Positions 35,454-42,924 of a DNA stretch of 56,628 nt are shown piece by piece. A program made the position numbers and the translations under genes. The stretch spans positions 1 through 56,628 of the forward strand of contig JAJRYY010000059.1 of NCBI GenBank assembly GCA_024275565.1, given 5' to 3'. Under the pieces are notes generated by a model. It was not told the DNA's origin and made no database searches. It was given only the letters and a program-made list of their open reading frames with translations. The DNA comes from Planctomycetota bacterium. GTDB taxonomy: Bacteria; Planctomycetota; Phycisphaerae; UBA1845. The first letter of the stretch is position 1; each line of letters begins with the position of its first letter.

Positions 35454-36005
35454 ATGAGTGGGACCATGCGAGAAATAACGATGGGCAGAAAGCAGAAGAA
35501 CGCGTTTTTCGACGATGATTTGTGTCGTCTGATGGACGCTTATCAAAGCATCACCGGCGTCTCATTTTCGAGGTTCATAAATGCAGCCGTCATCGAATTC
35601 TTCTTCACTAGATCGAAAATGCCAGACCCGGTGTTCCTCCAGATTGCCGTTGCACTTGAGAAAGGCAAGTGGGTCGATGGGTCGGACTTCGGCGTCGAAG
35701 ATATTCCAGCCCGCATTCATGGCGGTCAAATCGGCGCCTTGAGAATGCTGGCGAAAGACGAACTCGATCGGGCTGAGAATGACGCAATGCGTGCCACCGC
35801 CTTCGCAAAGACGGACAAGGCGCAACAACTCCAGCATCAAATCGATCAATTCGATCGAATTATGAAGTACATGACGAGCAACCTTGGCGAGGAAGCAGCT
35901 GATCCCATCGCAGGTATTATTGATTACTGGTCTTCCACGGGATTGCATCCCACGAAGGTGCTCTACGATGATGCAATCGAGGACGAATCAACCGACAAGA
36001 CGTAG
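35454..36005 (+). CDS. Ribbon-helix-helix-like protein 1 of the capsid operon
   Basis: About 183 residues from the ATG at 35454 (GGAGG nine bases upstream). The first ~50 residues, GRKQKNAFFDDDLCRLMDAY then SFSRFINAAVIEFFFTRS, have the strand-helix-helix pattern of small MetJ/Arc-type DNA-binding proteins. The rest is charged and helical, with a probable coiled coil around LQHQIDQFDRIMKYM. It resembles the next gene's product in layout (RHH start, FINAAVIEF versus IVSAALLEH, helical tail), so the two are diverged paralogues. It heads the capsid operon and could be its regulator or a DNA-binding cargo or scaffold. No named family is claimed. Confidence 0.6.
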   Translation: MSGTMREITMGRKQKNAFFDDDLCRLMDAYQSITGVSFSRFINAAVIEFFFTRSKMPDPVFLQIAVALEKGKWVDGSDFGVEDIPARIHGGQIGALRMLAKDELDRAENDAMRATAFAKTDKAQQLQHQIDQFDRIMKYMTSNLGEEAADPIAGIIDYWSSTGLHPTKVLYDDAIEDESTDKT

Positions 36006-36018
36006 TGCTAACCAGACG

Positions 36019-36038
36019 CAGTGCCAAGGATTGGCACT
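36019..36038 (+). promoter_or_regulatory. Intercistronic hairpin 1
   Basis: GTGCCAA (36021-36027), loop GGA, TTGGCAC (36031-36037), extended by one A-T pair. It lies between the two RHH genes, about 26 bases before the second gene's ATG. A near-copy sits before the capsid gene (36503-36524), each followed by an AATCA-(G/A)GGATG ribosome-binding-site region. Confidence 0.75.
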
Positions 36039-36063
36039 CACAATAATCAGGGATGGTTCGTTC

Positions 36064-36504
36064 ATGGTCAAAAAACCGAAGACCGTGTCACTTCACACTG
36101 GTATCATAGACGAAGTTGGAGACCTCCAACGTCGGACCGGGAAGAATTTCACCCGAATCGTTTCCGCCGCACTGCTCGAACATGTGTTCGGACGCACGCC
36201 GCCGTTTGAGCACGTCGGCGTAGACGGCTATCAGATTGAACAGGTTGATTTTGATAAAATCACGTTCAACTGGAGTGAAGCGGTTGACCTCCTCGAAGCC
36301 GGGATCATCCACATCAAGCAGGTTCCGATTGCCGTAGCAGATAGAGCGATTGCACGCGCAAAGGAAGCCCTCGGACGGTTGACGGTTTCTTCCAGGAACA
36401 AGCAGGAGATTGGTGAAATCAACTACGTCATCACGGAAATTCAGAAGTACCGGGAGAACTGGATCGCAGGCGTACACAGCCGGTCTCTGATAACGAGTCG
36501 CTGA
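36064..36504 (+). CDS. Ribbon-helix-helix-like protein 2 of the capsid operon
   Basis: About 146 residues. I chose the ATG at 36064, which follows a GGGATGG ribosome binding site; an open frame extends further upstream but crosses the hairpin and the end of the previous gene. The N-terminus KKPKTVSLHTGIIDEVGDLQ and KNFTRIVSAALLEHVFG fits a ribbon-helix-helix fold. The remainder contains a helical tail (AIARAKEALGRLTVSS, INYVITEIQKYRENW). Paralogue of the preceding gene. Located directly before the major capsid gene, from which it is separated by the second copy of the intercistronic hairpin. Function unknown; DNA or RNA binding is inferred. Confidence 0.6.
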   Translation: MVKKPKTVSLHTGIIDEVGDLQRRTGKNFTRIVSAALLEHVFGRTPPFEHVGVDGYQIEQVDFDKITFNWSEAVDLLEAGIIHIKQVPIAVADRAIARAKEALGRLTVSSRNKQEIGEINYVITEIQKYRENWIAGVHSRSLITSR

Positions 36505-36524
36505 GTGTCAAAGGATTGGCACTC
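36503..36524 (+). promoter_or_regulatory. Intercistronic hairpin 2
   Basis: GAGTGTCAA and TTGGCACTC pair over nine positions with one G-T wobble around a short AGGA loop. It is a near-duplicate of the hairpin at 36019-36038, including the sequence that follows it (ATCAAGGATG), and lies about 23 bases before the capsid gene's ATG. The wobble in place of a G-C pair keeps the fold, suggesting it matters as RNA. Confidence 0.75.
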
Positions 36525-36547
36525 TCTTGAATCAAGGATGAATCATC

Positions 36548-37462
36548 ATGACAGTGGTATCGACAGACATCACCGAAACAGGCGCACGCAGTGAGTCCAT
36601 GGAACGCCTCGCACAGGCGCCTCAATTCTGGAAAAAGCTCGCGTTGAGACTTGTATCCCAGCACCCGACCGAAAAATATCGCTGGCTTGGTCAGACCCCC
36701 AAGATGCGTGAATGGGGGACCGGGCGTCTGGCGAAGGGTTTGAACAGCGAATCCTACGACGTCACGAACGAGGAGTATGAAGCCACGATTAAAGTGGATC
36801 GCAAGGAACTCGATGACGATCTGACGGGGCAAATCCAGATTCGTATTCGAGAGCTTTCCGAGGCTGCTGCGAACTATCCCGACTACCTTATCGAGCAGCT
36901 TCTCATCAACGGATCGACGGCGGGCTTCCTTGCCTTCGATGGCCAGAAATTCTTCGATACGGATCACTTGTGGGGCGATAGTGGGACGCAATCGAATCAG
37001 GTGTCGGTCAATGTGGTCGATACCGCCAATCCGACGGTCGATGAAATGAAGCTGGCCATCCGTCGGGCGATCGAACGGATGATGGGATTCAAGGATGATG
37101 TTGGCGATCCGATTCGCATTCCAACGACCGGGCTTGTCCTTGGTGTTCCTCCGACGTTGTACTTCAACACGCTGGAAGCGATCAACGCCACAGTGATTAC
37201 GAACACGACGAACGTGCTTGAAGGCGTGGCCGAGGTGGAAGCGATGGCCGGGCTGTCATCCGGGACGAAATTCTACCTCTTCAAGACGGACGCTGCACAG
37301 CGACCGTTCATCTTTCAGGACCGCATCCCGCTGGAATTCAAAGCCGTCGGGCATGGGTCGGAAGAAGAGTTCATGACAAACACGCACCACTACGGTGTGT
37401 ACGCTCGTTACGCGGTCGCCTACGCCGCGTGGTACTACGCCATCGAAGTGACGCTGACATAA
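36548..37462 (+). CDS. Mu gpT-like major head (capsid) protein
   Basis: A 304-residue protein with the gpT family pattern: KYRWLGQTPKMREWGTGRLA (about 38-57), SYDVTNEEYEATIKVDRKEL (about 64-83), then a helical section, GFLAFDGQKFFDTDHLWGDS (about 122-141), and a C-terminal part with TKFYLFKTDAAQRPFIFQDR followed by the family's HYGVYARYAVAYAAWY. In phage Mu, gpT builds the icosahedral head. Length matches Mu gpT (about 305). AAGGA lies upstream of the ATG. It is fully open and shows no decay. Here it precedes the protease gene, the reverse of Mu order (protease I, scaffold, then T). Confidence 0.9.
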   Translation: MTVVSTDITETGARSESMERLAQAPQFWKKLALRLVSQHPTEKYRWLGQTPKMREWGTGRLAKGLNSESYDVTNEEYEATIKVDRKELDDDLTGQIQIRIRELSEAAANYPDYLIEQLLINGSTAGFLAFDGQKFFDTDHLWGDSGTQSNQVSVNVVDTANPTVDEMKLAIRRAIERMMGFKDDVGDPIRIPTTGLVLGVPPTLYFNTLEAINATVITNTTNVLEGVAEVEAMAGLSSGTKFYLFKTDAAQRPFIFQDRIPLEFKAVGHGSEEEFMTNTHHYGVYARYAVAYAAWYYAIEVTLT

Positions 37463-37463
37463 G

Positions 37464-37772
37464 ATGAAGAATTGCAAACAATCTCCTAGAAGTCCTGTAG
37501 CACTGCTGGAAACGTCGTCCGAGAAGCTTCCCCGGATTAAACCTCCGGGGAGGCTTTCGGGCGTGGTTCCAGACATGCCCAAGGGCAAGACAACGTTGGA
37601 AAGATCACTCTATCGCCTGCGTAAAGTGCTCGGCTTAAAAGCAAGCGCGAAACACGTTCACGTCGTTCAGGAAGCGATCGAACGTCTGGAAGGCTATATG
37701 GAATCAGGCGCAAAAGTCAGTACACGTCCTGACGCACTCTACGAATCCAACATCATAGGATCACATCTATGA
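37464..37772 (+). CDS. Small hypothetical protein between capsid and protease genes
   Basis: A 102-residue basic protein starting one base after the capsid stop. It has a disordered Pro/Lys-rich first half and a helical second half with TTLERSLYRLRKVLGLKASA and VVQEAIERLEGYMESG. The ATG of the protease gene overlaps its stop (ATGA at 37769-37772), so it is coupled to both neighbours. In tailed phages this position often holds scaffold, decoration or head-completion proteins, but I recognise no family. Confidence 0.6.
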   Translation: MKNCKQSPRSPVALLETSSEKLPRIKPPGRLSGVVPDMPKGKTTLERSLYRLRKVLGLKASAKHVHVVQEAIERLEGYMESGAKVSTRPDALYESNIIGSHL

Positions 37773-38914
37773 CAACACTTAACGATCTCTTACTAATGTC
37801 GTCGCATTGCGATCTGGAATCGCACCGTGATGAATCCAAAGGCCCGCCTGAGTGGGTGACCATCATTCCAGACGGTCTGGTTGAATCCAGCAATGGAAAT
37901 TTCAAGTTCGACGCGGAAGCATCCGTCCTGGTTCTTGACGGGTTCAGGGACAAGGGCAGGGATGTTGTCATCGACTATGAGCATCAGAGTCTCAACGATC
38001 ACAACACCCGAAAGGACGGTCAAGCTCCTGCGGCGGGGTGGATCCAAGACCTTCGCTACATGACACGCATTGGCTTGCAGGCACGCATTCGATGGGTGTC
38101 CAACGGCTGGGATTCGGTGATGTCCGGAGCGTACCGATACCTCAGCCCTGTGGTGGCCATCGATCCTGCAACGAAAAGGGTTCGTTATCTTCACAGCGTT
38201 GGTCTGACGAACACTCCGGCGATTAAGAGGATGCCCGCGTTGGTGCAGGCATTCGACGAAGGCATCCTGGGACCACCGAGGTTACCGGGTACAGGGAGCG
38301 GAACTATGGAACCAGCAAACCAATCAGACCAGCAGCAGCTCGACAAACTATTCAACGATCTTCGCGGATTGCTTGGTCTTCCTGAAGAAGCAAGCCCGAG
38401 CAACATTCTCACCAGTGCCATCGAAGCCATTGGTGGCAAGGGTGAAAACGGCGAGGAAGTCGTGGCCAACCGTGCGGAATTCATCGCCTTGAAAAACACG
38501 CTTGCTCACAGTGAGAGTCAGTTCTTTGCGATGAAACGCGAGCTACGGGCGAACAAGCTCGACACGGCAATCAAGGATGTCGAGAGGACCGGAAAGCTCA
38601 CTGCGTCAATGTCCGTGGTTGAACGCGATTTCATCACTGCAAAAGAGGACGAGTTCGAGGAACGGTTGCAATTGTTCAAAGACCGCATGAAAAACCAACC
38701 AGTCGTTATTCCACAGGGACAATGGGCATCGGGCAACCTCGACGATTCCAATGGTTCCAGCCGCTCTTCGATCATCTCCAACGCTCAATCTGAATACCGT
38801 CGCGATGAAAGCCTTCGCAAAATGACATCCGCCAAGGCGCTTATCAATCTGCGTTTACAGGAAAACGATGAGGGACGACTTACCGATCACGAGCGCCAAA
38901 CCGTAGGAGTGTAG
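37769..38914 (+). CDS. Mu gpI-like phage protease/scaffold
   Basis: A 381-residue protein of the Mu I/Z type. The N-terminal protease region contains WVTIIPDGLVESSNGNFKFD, VVIDYEHQSLNDHNT and PAAGWIQDLRYM, then SGAYRYLSPVVAIDP and SVGLTNTPAIKRMPAL, in the order seen in Mu-type head maturation proteases. The second half (about 185-381) is helical and charged, the layout of a fused scaffold, as in Mu where protease I and scaffold Z share sequence. It would cleave scaffold and itself during head assembly. An N-terminal overlap couples it to the preceding gene, and the next gene starts 3 bp after its stop. Confidence 0.88.
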   Translation: MTTLNDLLLMSSHCDLESHRDESKGPPEWVTIIPDGLVESSNGNFKFDAEASVLVLDGFRDKGRDVVIDYEHQSLNDHNTRKDGQAPAAGWIQDLRYMTRIGLQARIRWVSNGWDSVMSGAYRYLSPVVAIDPATKRVRYLHSVGLTNTPAIKRMPALVQAFDEGILGPPRLPGTGSGTMEPANQSDQQQLDKLFNDLRGLLGLPEEASPSNILTSAIEAIGGKGENGEEVVANRAEFIALKNTLAHSESQFFAMKRELRANKLDTAIKDVERTGKLTASMSVVERDFITAKEDEFEERLQLFKDRMKNQPVVIPQGQWASGNLDDSNGSSRSSIISNAQSEYRRDESLRKMTSAKALINLRLQENDEGRLTDHERQTVGV

Positions 38915-38917
38915 AGC

Positions 38918-40183
38918 ATGGGTGCTGAACGGAAATTCACACAACGCATTACCACCGAGGGGGCGGACAAAGCAGCCGCTGACCTGGACAACGTCGCAGC
39001 CGCTGAACAGCGGTTGGTGGACGCCCAACAGGAGCTTGCGGAGACAAAGAGCGTCGGGGATATCGATGAGATTGCAAAATCCGCCAAGGCGGTGAAGGCT
39101 GCGGAGAAGGAACTCGGCAATTTCAAGAAGACGGCGGACGATACGTCGATCAGCACCGAGAAGCTCACGAGCCTGTTGACACAGATCAGCCCGGAATTGG
39201 GTCAGTTGGCCGACGCTACCCTGAAAAGTGTGAGTCTGTTTGGAGAACTCGGAACCAAATCACTGAGCCTGAATGGACTCATGACCGCTGGCAAAGCAGG
39301 CGTCTTGAAATACAAGGACTCATTGCTGCTGCTCGGTGCCGGGGGTGCGGCGGTTGGTTCGCTCTTCTTCCTTATGAGTGTGTGGAAGAAGCTTGGTGAA
39401 GAGATGGAAAAGACCATCAAAATCGCGGAGGATTTTCAGAAAAGCCAAAGCAGAATTGGCGACATCCGCGATCAGGCGCGTGATGCAGTATTAAAAAATC
39501 TTGTAAAGAGTAATCCGGACGCATCAATCGAGGAGGTAGAGAAAACGACTCAGCAAGTCGTGAACGATATCGAAAACCTCGGCATCGATCCCGACCGATC
39601 CGCACGCATCAGAACACAACAGGAAGCGCCGCCGTCGGATGCAGAGACCGCGTTTCGTCGGAAACACTTCGGACCTGGTGCACTACGCGAGAGTGCGAGG
39701 CGGCAGTTGCTGACGTTCGATCCCGGATATGTAGGATTTCTCGGGGGCCGTGGCCCTATCGACACTGGTTTGGACAACGACCTCAAGGCATTCATCAAGA
39801 ATAGGCTTGGTGAACAGGATGATGGGAAAATAAAGGAACTCATCCGCGCAGCACAGGTGATGATTCAGAATCCGGCCATCGCAGCCGGCACAAGCAAAAG
39901 GACGGTCACTCCAAGTGAGGAAATAGATAAGTCAGTGTTTGACTCTTCACTTCGCTTGCTGGAACGACTCAAAATCTTGCCAGGATTGCTGGAACGGGCA
40001 GCGAAACAACTCGAAAACGCTGCCGAAACAATTTTGGAATCCGGCAGGAAACAATCCAACGCTGCACAACACCTTGAGGATGCAGCTAGAGCGAACGCTG
40101 AGGTAGAGGAACGACGCTCCCGAAGAGTGCTGACCACCCAGCCGTGGACGCCGCGCGGCGGTGTGTCTGAGGAGCGGAACTGA
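38918..40183 (+). CDS. Coiled-coil protein with hydrophobic segment, tape-measure-like
   Basis: A 421-residue protein, ATG preceded by AGGAG. Residues about 15-70 are Ala/Glu/Lys-rich coiled coil. A hydrophobic stretch at about 130-150 contains SLLLLGAGGAAVGSLFFLMS, and more helices follow with LERLKILPGLLERAAKQLEN near the C-terminus. Coiled coil plus one membrane-active segment is the layout of short tail tape measure proteins, but it is far shorter than those of tailed phages and no other tail gene is present. It could instead anchor the particle to a membrane. No named family is claimed. Confidence 0.55.
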   Translation: MGAERKFTQRITTEGADKAAADLDNVAAAEQRLVDAQQELAETKSVGDIDEIAKSAKAVKAAEKELGNFKKTADDTSISTEKLTSLLTQISPELGQLADATLKSVSLFGELGTKSLSLNGLMTAGKAGVLKYKDSLLLLGAGGAAVGSLFFLMSVWKKLGEEMEKTIKIAEDFQKSQSRIGDIRDQARDAVLKNLVKSNPDASIEEVEKTTQQVVNDIENLGIDPDRSARIRTQQEAPPSDAETAFRRKHFGPGALRESARRQLLTFDPGYVGFLGGRGPIDTGLDNDLKAFIKNRLGEQDDGKIKELIRAAQVMIQNPAIAAGTSKRTVTPSEEIDKSVFDSSLRLLERLKILPGLLERAAKQLENAAETILESGRKQSNAAQHLEDAARANAEVEERRSRRVLTTQPWTPRGGVSEERN

Positions 40184-40185
40184 CG

Positions 40186-40509
40186 ATGCAACCCAGAACC
40201 TCACGCGACGTTGTCACGATGCTCGAACAGATGGGCGACCGGCGTCTGTCGGGCGTGGCGGAAACCCACGTCGAAGAGGTTGTAAAGCCCCTGCGAACGC
40301 TCATCGATGCAGCATCGGAAACAGGCGACGACAAAGCGGACGCACGGCGGCTGGCTGAATTGTTGAATGGTACGCTTTCGGATGTTAGCGGCCGTAAGCT
40401 CGTGGCCGACCTGACCGAGCACCTGGTGCAATCGGCGATGATTGGTGCGGCGACGGCGTCACTGGCGGGAGAAGAGGGTAGCAGGCAAGCTGCGGAGGCA
40501 TTGGTGTGA
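40186..40509 (+). CDS. Small helical protein resembling the C-terminal tail of a Mu gp29-type portal
   Basis: A 107-residue protein with GAGGAG upstream of its ATG. The sequence VKPLRTLIDAASETGDDKAD, then RRLAELLNGTLS and LTEHLVQSAMIGAATASLAG, follows the helical pattern at the very end of DUF935/gp29 portal proteins (a PLxxLIDxA helix, an LxELL helix, then a helix ending in small residues). In Mu-type phages that tail lies directly before gpF, as here. I therefore read it as a portal C-terminal domain that exists without the portal core. This rests on pattern and position only. Confidence 0.45.
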   Translation: MQPRTSRDVVTMLEQMGDRRLSGVAETHVEEVVKPLRTLIDAASETGDDKADARRLAELLNGTLSDVSGRKLVADLTEHLVQSAMIGAATASLAGEEGSRQAAEALV

Positions 40510-40545
40510 CACCGCTCAACCGCGTTCAATCGGAAAGCTGACGCT

Positions 40546-41376
40546 ATGCCCGTCTCTATCACAACATCGCCGGATTATCAGCCTCGCGGTCTGGACGAAG
40601 CTCGTCGGTTGTTTCGCAGCAAGGTTCCGTTGACCGATGCCCAATTTGCAAAGCTGGCTAAAGACCAGCGTCACATTGCGTTTCGCACGTCACTCACCAA
40701 CCAGGCGAAGCTCATCCAACGCGTCCGTGATATGGTTGCTGAAGTGATCGAAGGCTCTCGGTCGTTCAGGGATCTTCGCAACGACTTACAGAAGCTGCTC
40801 GACATCAACGACCTTTCGCCAGGTGTGTTGCAGAGACTTCGCATCGTTTATACGCAGAACGCCTTGCAATCCTTCGCAATCGCTCGCAGACGAGTTCTCG
40901 ACTCACCAGCCGTCCGTGGCGTATTCGTATACTGGCGATATATGACGGTCGGTGATGGGACGGAGGGTGTAGGTGGTGTTCGCAGTGAACACGCGGAACT
41001 TCACGGGAAGGTCTTCAGACGCGACGATCCCATATGGCAGACAATCTATCCGCCATGGGGCTGGGGGTGTCGCTGCTTTGTGATCCCGCTCACACAGGCG
41101 ATGCTGGAGTCGCAAGGCCTCAAGGTCGAGAACGCCGGGTCGGTGGCACCGGTTCCGGATGCGGATATCGATTCGCCTGGTAAACGTCTGGACGAATCGC
41201 CTGTGGACCTTTCCGGGCTGGATGCGGACCTGCGCCGTGAAGTGGAGCGTCTTATGCGGGAGACTGATGCAACACGGAGCAACAGCGCCACAACCCCGGC
41301 GAGTGGCCTTTCGGTTGAGAGTGAACCTCCCGACGGATACGAACTGGTTCAACTGACAGGTGTTCCGATCCGTTAG
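40546..41376 (+). CDS. Mu gpF-like phage head morphogenesis protein
   Basis: A 276-residue member of the gpF/SPP1 gp7 family of minor head proteins. The conserved core is VYTQNALQSFAIARRRVLD (about 104-122), FVYWRYMTVGDG, SEHAELHGKVFRRDDPIW and YPPWGWGCRCFVIPLTQ, the family's His/Cys-containing C-terminal motif. The N-terminus has RSKVPLTDAQFAKLAKDQRH and FRTSLTN, then helices. Mu gpF is longer (about 430); here the tail after the core is short and Ser/Thr-rich. In Mu and SPP1 these proteins bind the portal and enter the head. It follows the portal-like fragment after a 36-bp gap. Confidence 0.87.
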   Translation: MPVSITTSPDYQPRGLDEARRLFRSKVPLTDAQFAKLAKDQRHIAFRTSLTNQAKLIQRVRDMVAEVIEGSRSFRDLRNDLQKLLDINDLSPGVLQRLRIVYTQNALQSFAIARRRVLDSPAVRGVFVYWRYMTVGDGTEGVGGVRSEHAELHGKVFRRDDPIWQTIYPPWGWGCRCFVIPLTQAMLESQGLKVENAGSVAPVPDADIDSPGKRLDESPVDLSGLDADLRREVERLMRETDATRSNSATTPASGLSVESEPPDGYELVQLTGVPIR

Positions 41377-41450
41377 CGCAATGTGGCACCGGGGGCATGG
41401 ATGCCCTGCGGTATGATTCAAACGAGACAACCCCGCACGGAGGCCCATAG

Positions 41451-41894
41451 ATGGCTCTTACAGCGAACAGAAACGTCAATGAGTACACAGATCAGAAACT
41501 CCGCAAACGCCCCCTGAAGGCTGGAGTACACGTTTACAAGGGTGCAGTGGTCGTCGTCGAGGAGTCAAGCGGCTATATCCTGCCGTATGTGGCTGGTTCT
41601 GGCAATGGTACTGCCAACCACTTCTACGGCCTGGCTTACGAAGAAGGGGACAATACGGGCGGTTCCAACGGTGATATTTCCGTCAGGGTGTACACGCAAG
41701 GCGATTATGAACACGACATTCCAGGAGCGACGATCGCTGATATTGGCAAGAAAGTGTACGCGAGCGCAGACGATACGCTTGCCCTTACACCGAACATCGA
41801 TGCCAATGTTTTCATCGGACGGGTCCAGGACTGGATCAGTGGAACAAAGTTCGTGGTTCGGCTGCATGGCGTGGCCGATGTAGGCGCAGTTTAG
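41451..41894 (+). CDS. DUF2190-like capsid decoration protein
   Basis: A 147-residue beta-rich protein, ATG preceded by GGAGG. It reads KAGVHVYKGAVVVVEESSGY, then FYGLAYEEGDNTGGSNGDIS and VRVYTQGDYEHDIPGATIAD, and ends FVVRLHGVADVGAV. The pattern (residue K then G-A-x-V, Gly-rich turn, V-x-V-Y-x-x-G) is that of small head decoration or cement proteins such as DUF2190 members. It is the last gene of the island, ending about 150 bp before the right 19-bp repeat. The 74-bp gap before it may hold its own promoter, although none was clear. Confidence 0.7.
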   Translation: MALTANRNVNEYTDQKLRKRPLKAGVHVYKGAVVVVEESSGYILPYVAGSGNGTANHFYGLAYEEGDNTGGSNGDISVRVYTQGDYEHDIPGATIADIGKKVYASADDTLALTPNIDANVFIGRVQDWISGTKFVVRLHGVADVGAV

Positions 41895-42338
41895 GAAGTA
41901 GTTCGAAGCACCTTCGACGCCCGTTTAACGGCCCGTTGAATCCCACATCGCGAACGGCTCCCCCAAGCCGCTCGCCCAACTTTTGCCCCGATTTTCTGCG
42001 CCAAACCCGGTGGAGCGTGCGCCAAACTGTTTTCCACCTTAGAGCTGGTTGGCGATCGGTCTCCATTCACAAGAGAACGGTTTTGGTCGAAATCTTACAG
42101 GAAAAATTGGTTTTTTTTGGAAATGGACGTTTCCAGGCCAAAATGGTCGATTTTCGGGTGAGAATTTTCGATTGTCGTTCGTCAGGTGGTTTTGTTCGTC
42201 AACGGTTGTGGCTGCGGGGGTGGCGGTGGTCTGGGTGATGATGGTGTGTGGCGGGAATGGTGCGGGGGTTGGCATCGGGCGGTTGACCGTACGCAACCAT
42301 GCACATCCACGTTTCAACTCTCGAAGCCGCATGGTAAA
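41895..42338. other. Right end of the island and adjoining spacer
   Basis: No gene is supported here. Inverted copies of the end motif, TGCGCCAAACC at 41997-42007 and TGCGCCAAAC at 42018-42027, lie 17-47 bp inside the right 19-bp repeat (42044-42062). Beyond the repeat are a T8 run and a GGAAA/TTTCC dyad near 42119-42135. Confidence 0.5.
42044..42062. repeat. Right 19-bp direct repeat of the island (attR candidate)
   Basis: GCTGGTTGGCGATCGGTCT, identical and in the same orientation as 33565-33583. The distance between the copies is 8479 bp. Confidence 0.75.
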
Positions 42339-42380
42339 GGCAGGTCAACCTTTCGCCTTGAGGCGAAAGAACGACCTGCC
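42339..42380. terminator. Two-part hairpin beyond the end of the nuo operon
   Basis: Outer arms GGCAGGTC (42339-42346) and GACCTGCC (42373-42380) are exact complements. Inner arms CTTTCGCC (42350-42357) and GGCGAAAG (42362-42369) close a TTGA loop. It lies about 86 bp after the last gene of the minus-strand nuo operon. On the minus strand it is followed only by TTTACC, so it would be a weak intrinsic terminator or an RNA-stabilising end. Confidence 0.55.
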
Positions 42381-42465
42381 CTACCTGACTCCCCGTACAC
42401 AAGTATGTCATATCGTGTTGATACTTGTGCGGCGACGAGCCGTGGCCGAATGGCACTGCAATGGA

Positions 42466-42903
42466 TCAGTGGTTTGGCAGAACGCGTCTGGTGAGAGCTG
42501 ATAACTGATCGACGTGTTTTCGGGTTCGCTCGAGGATGCGGGAGACGGTTTCTGAGGCGATGGGGTTGGTGCCGACGATGGCAGCGGCAGCCTCGTAGGC
42601 AGCGACGATGCGGTGGGCGTCGTTGAGGAGTCGTGGGAGGAGTGAGTGGACCTCGACGAAGTGCATGTCGGCTGTTCGGATATCTGCCCAGGCAGGGAGC
42701 GGGTCGCCACCGAGATCGATGATCGCCTGGACCAGCCAGGCTTCGTGCTCTTGCTGTTCCTGGATGAGTCGGTCCATGGTTCGTTTGTCCTCGGCAGACG
42801 CCCAGGAGACGAATACTGTGGATTCGCGGACGCGGGGTACGATGCTCTGCTTCTCGTATGCGAGCAGGTCGTTGAGGATGTCGATTGCGTCAGTGCTGGT
42901 CAT
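42466..42903 (-). CDS. Ferritin-like four-helix protein, last gene of the nuo operon
   Basis: A 145-residue helical protein with residues placed as in ferritin-like/rubrerythrin-type di-iron proteins: LLAYEKQSI near the start, LIQEQQEHEAWLVQAI (ExxH, about 45-60), MHFVEVHSLLPRLLN and a final helix with RILERTRKHVDQL. It has no signal peptide. It begins 21 bp after nuoN. Its role beside complex I is unknown; iron handling or protection from reactive oxygen is a guess. The assignment rests on motif spacing, so an unrelated helical bundle remains possible. Confidence 0.6.
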   Translation of the reverse strand: MTSTDAIDILNDLLAYEKQSIVPRVRESTVFVSWASAEDKRTMDRLIQEQQEHEAWLVQAIIDLGGDPLPAWADIRTADMHFVEVHSLLPRLLNDAHRIVAAYEAAAAIVGTNPIASETVSRILERTRKHVDQLSALTRRVLPNH

Positions 42904-42924
42904 AGGTTTATTCGTGATCTCTTT

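Larger units (their letters stand above)
33565..42062. mobile_element. Island carrying Mu-like head genes, bounded by 19-bp direct repeats
   Basis: About 8.5 kb between the identical 19-bp words GCTGGTTGGCGATCGGTCT at 33565-33583 and 42044-42062. Contents, left to right: a ~550-bp repeat-rich non-coding end, three small minus-strand genes, a divergent control region with a 12+12 bp dyad, then nine plus-strand genes. These are two RHH paralogues, gpT-type capsid protein, a small protein, gpI-type protease, a coiled-coil/TM protein, a portal-like fragment, a gpF-type head protein and a DUF2190-like protein. No integrase, transposase, terminase or tail gene is seen. The motif GGTTTGGCGCA recurs just inside both ends. 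Most genes are tightly packed and open, unlike a random prophage remnant. The ends are an inference from the repeats. Confidence 0.65.
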
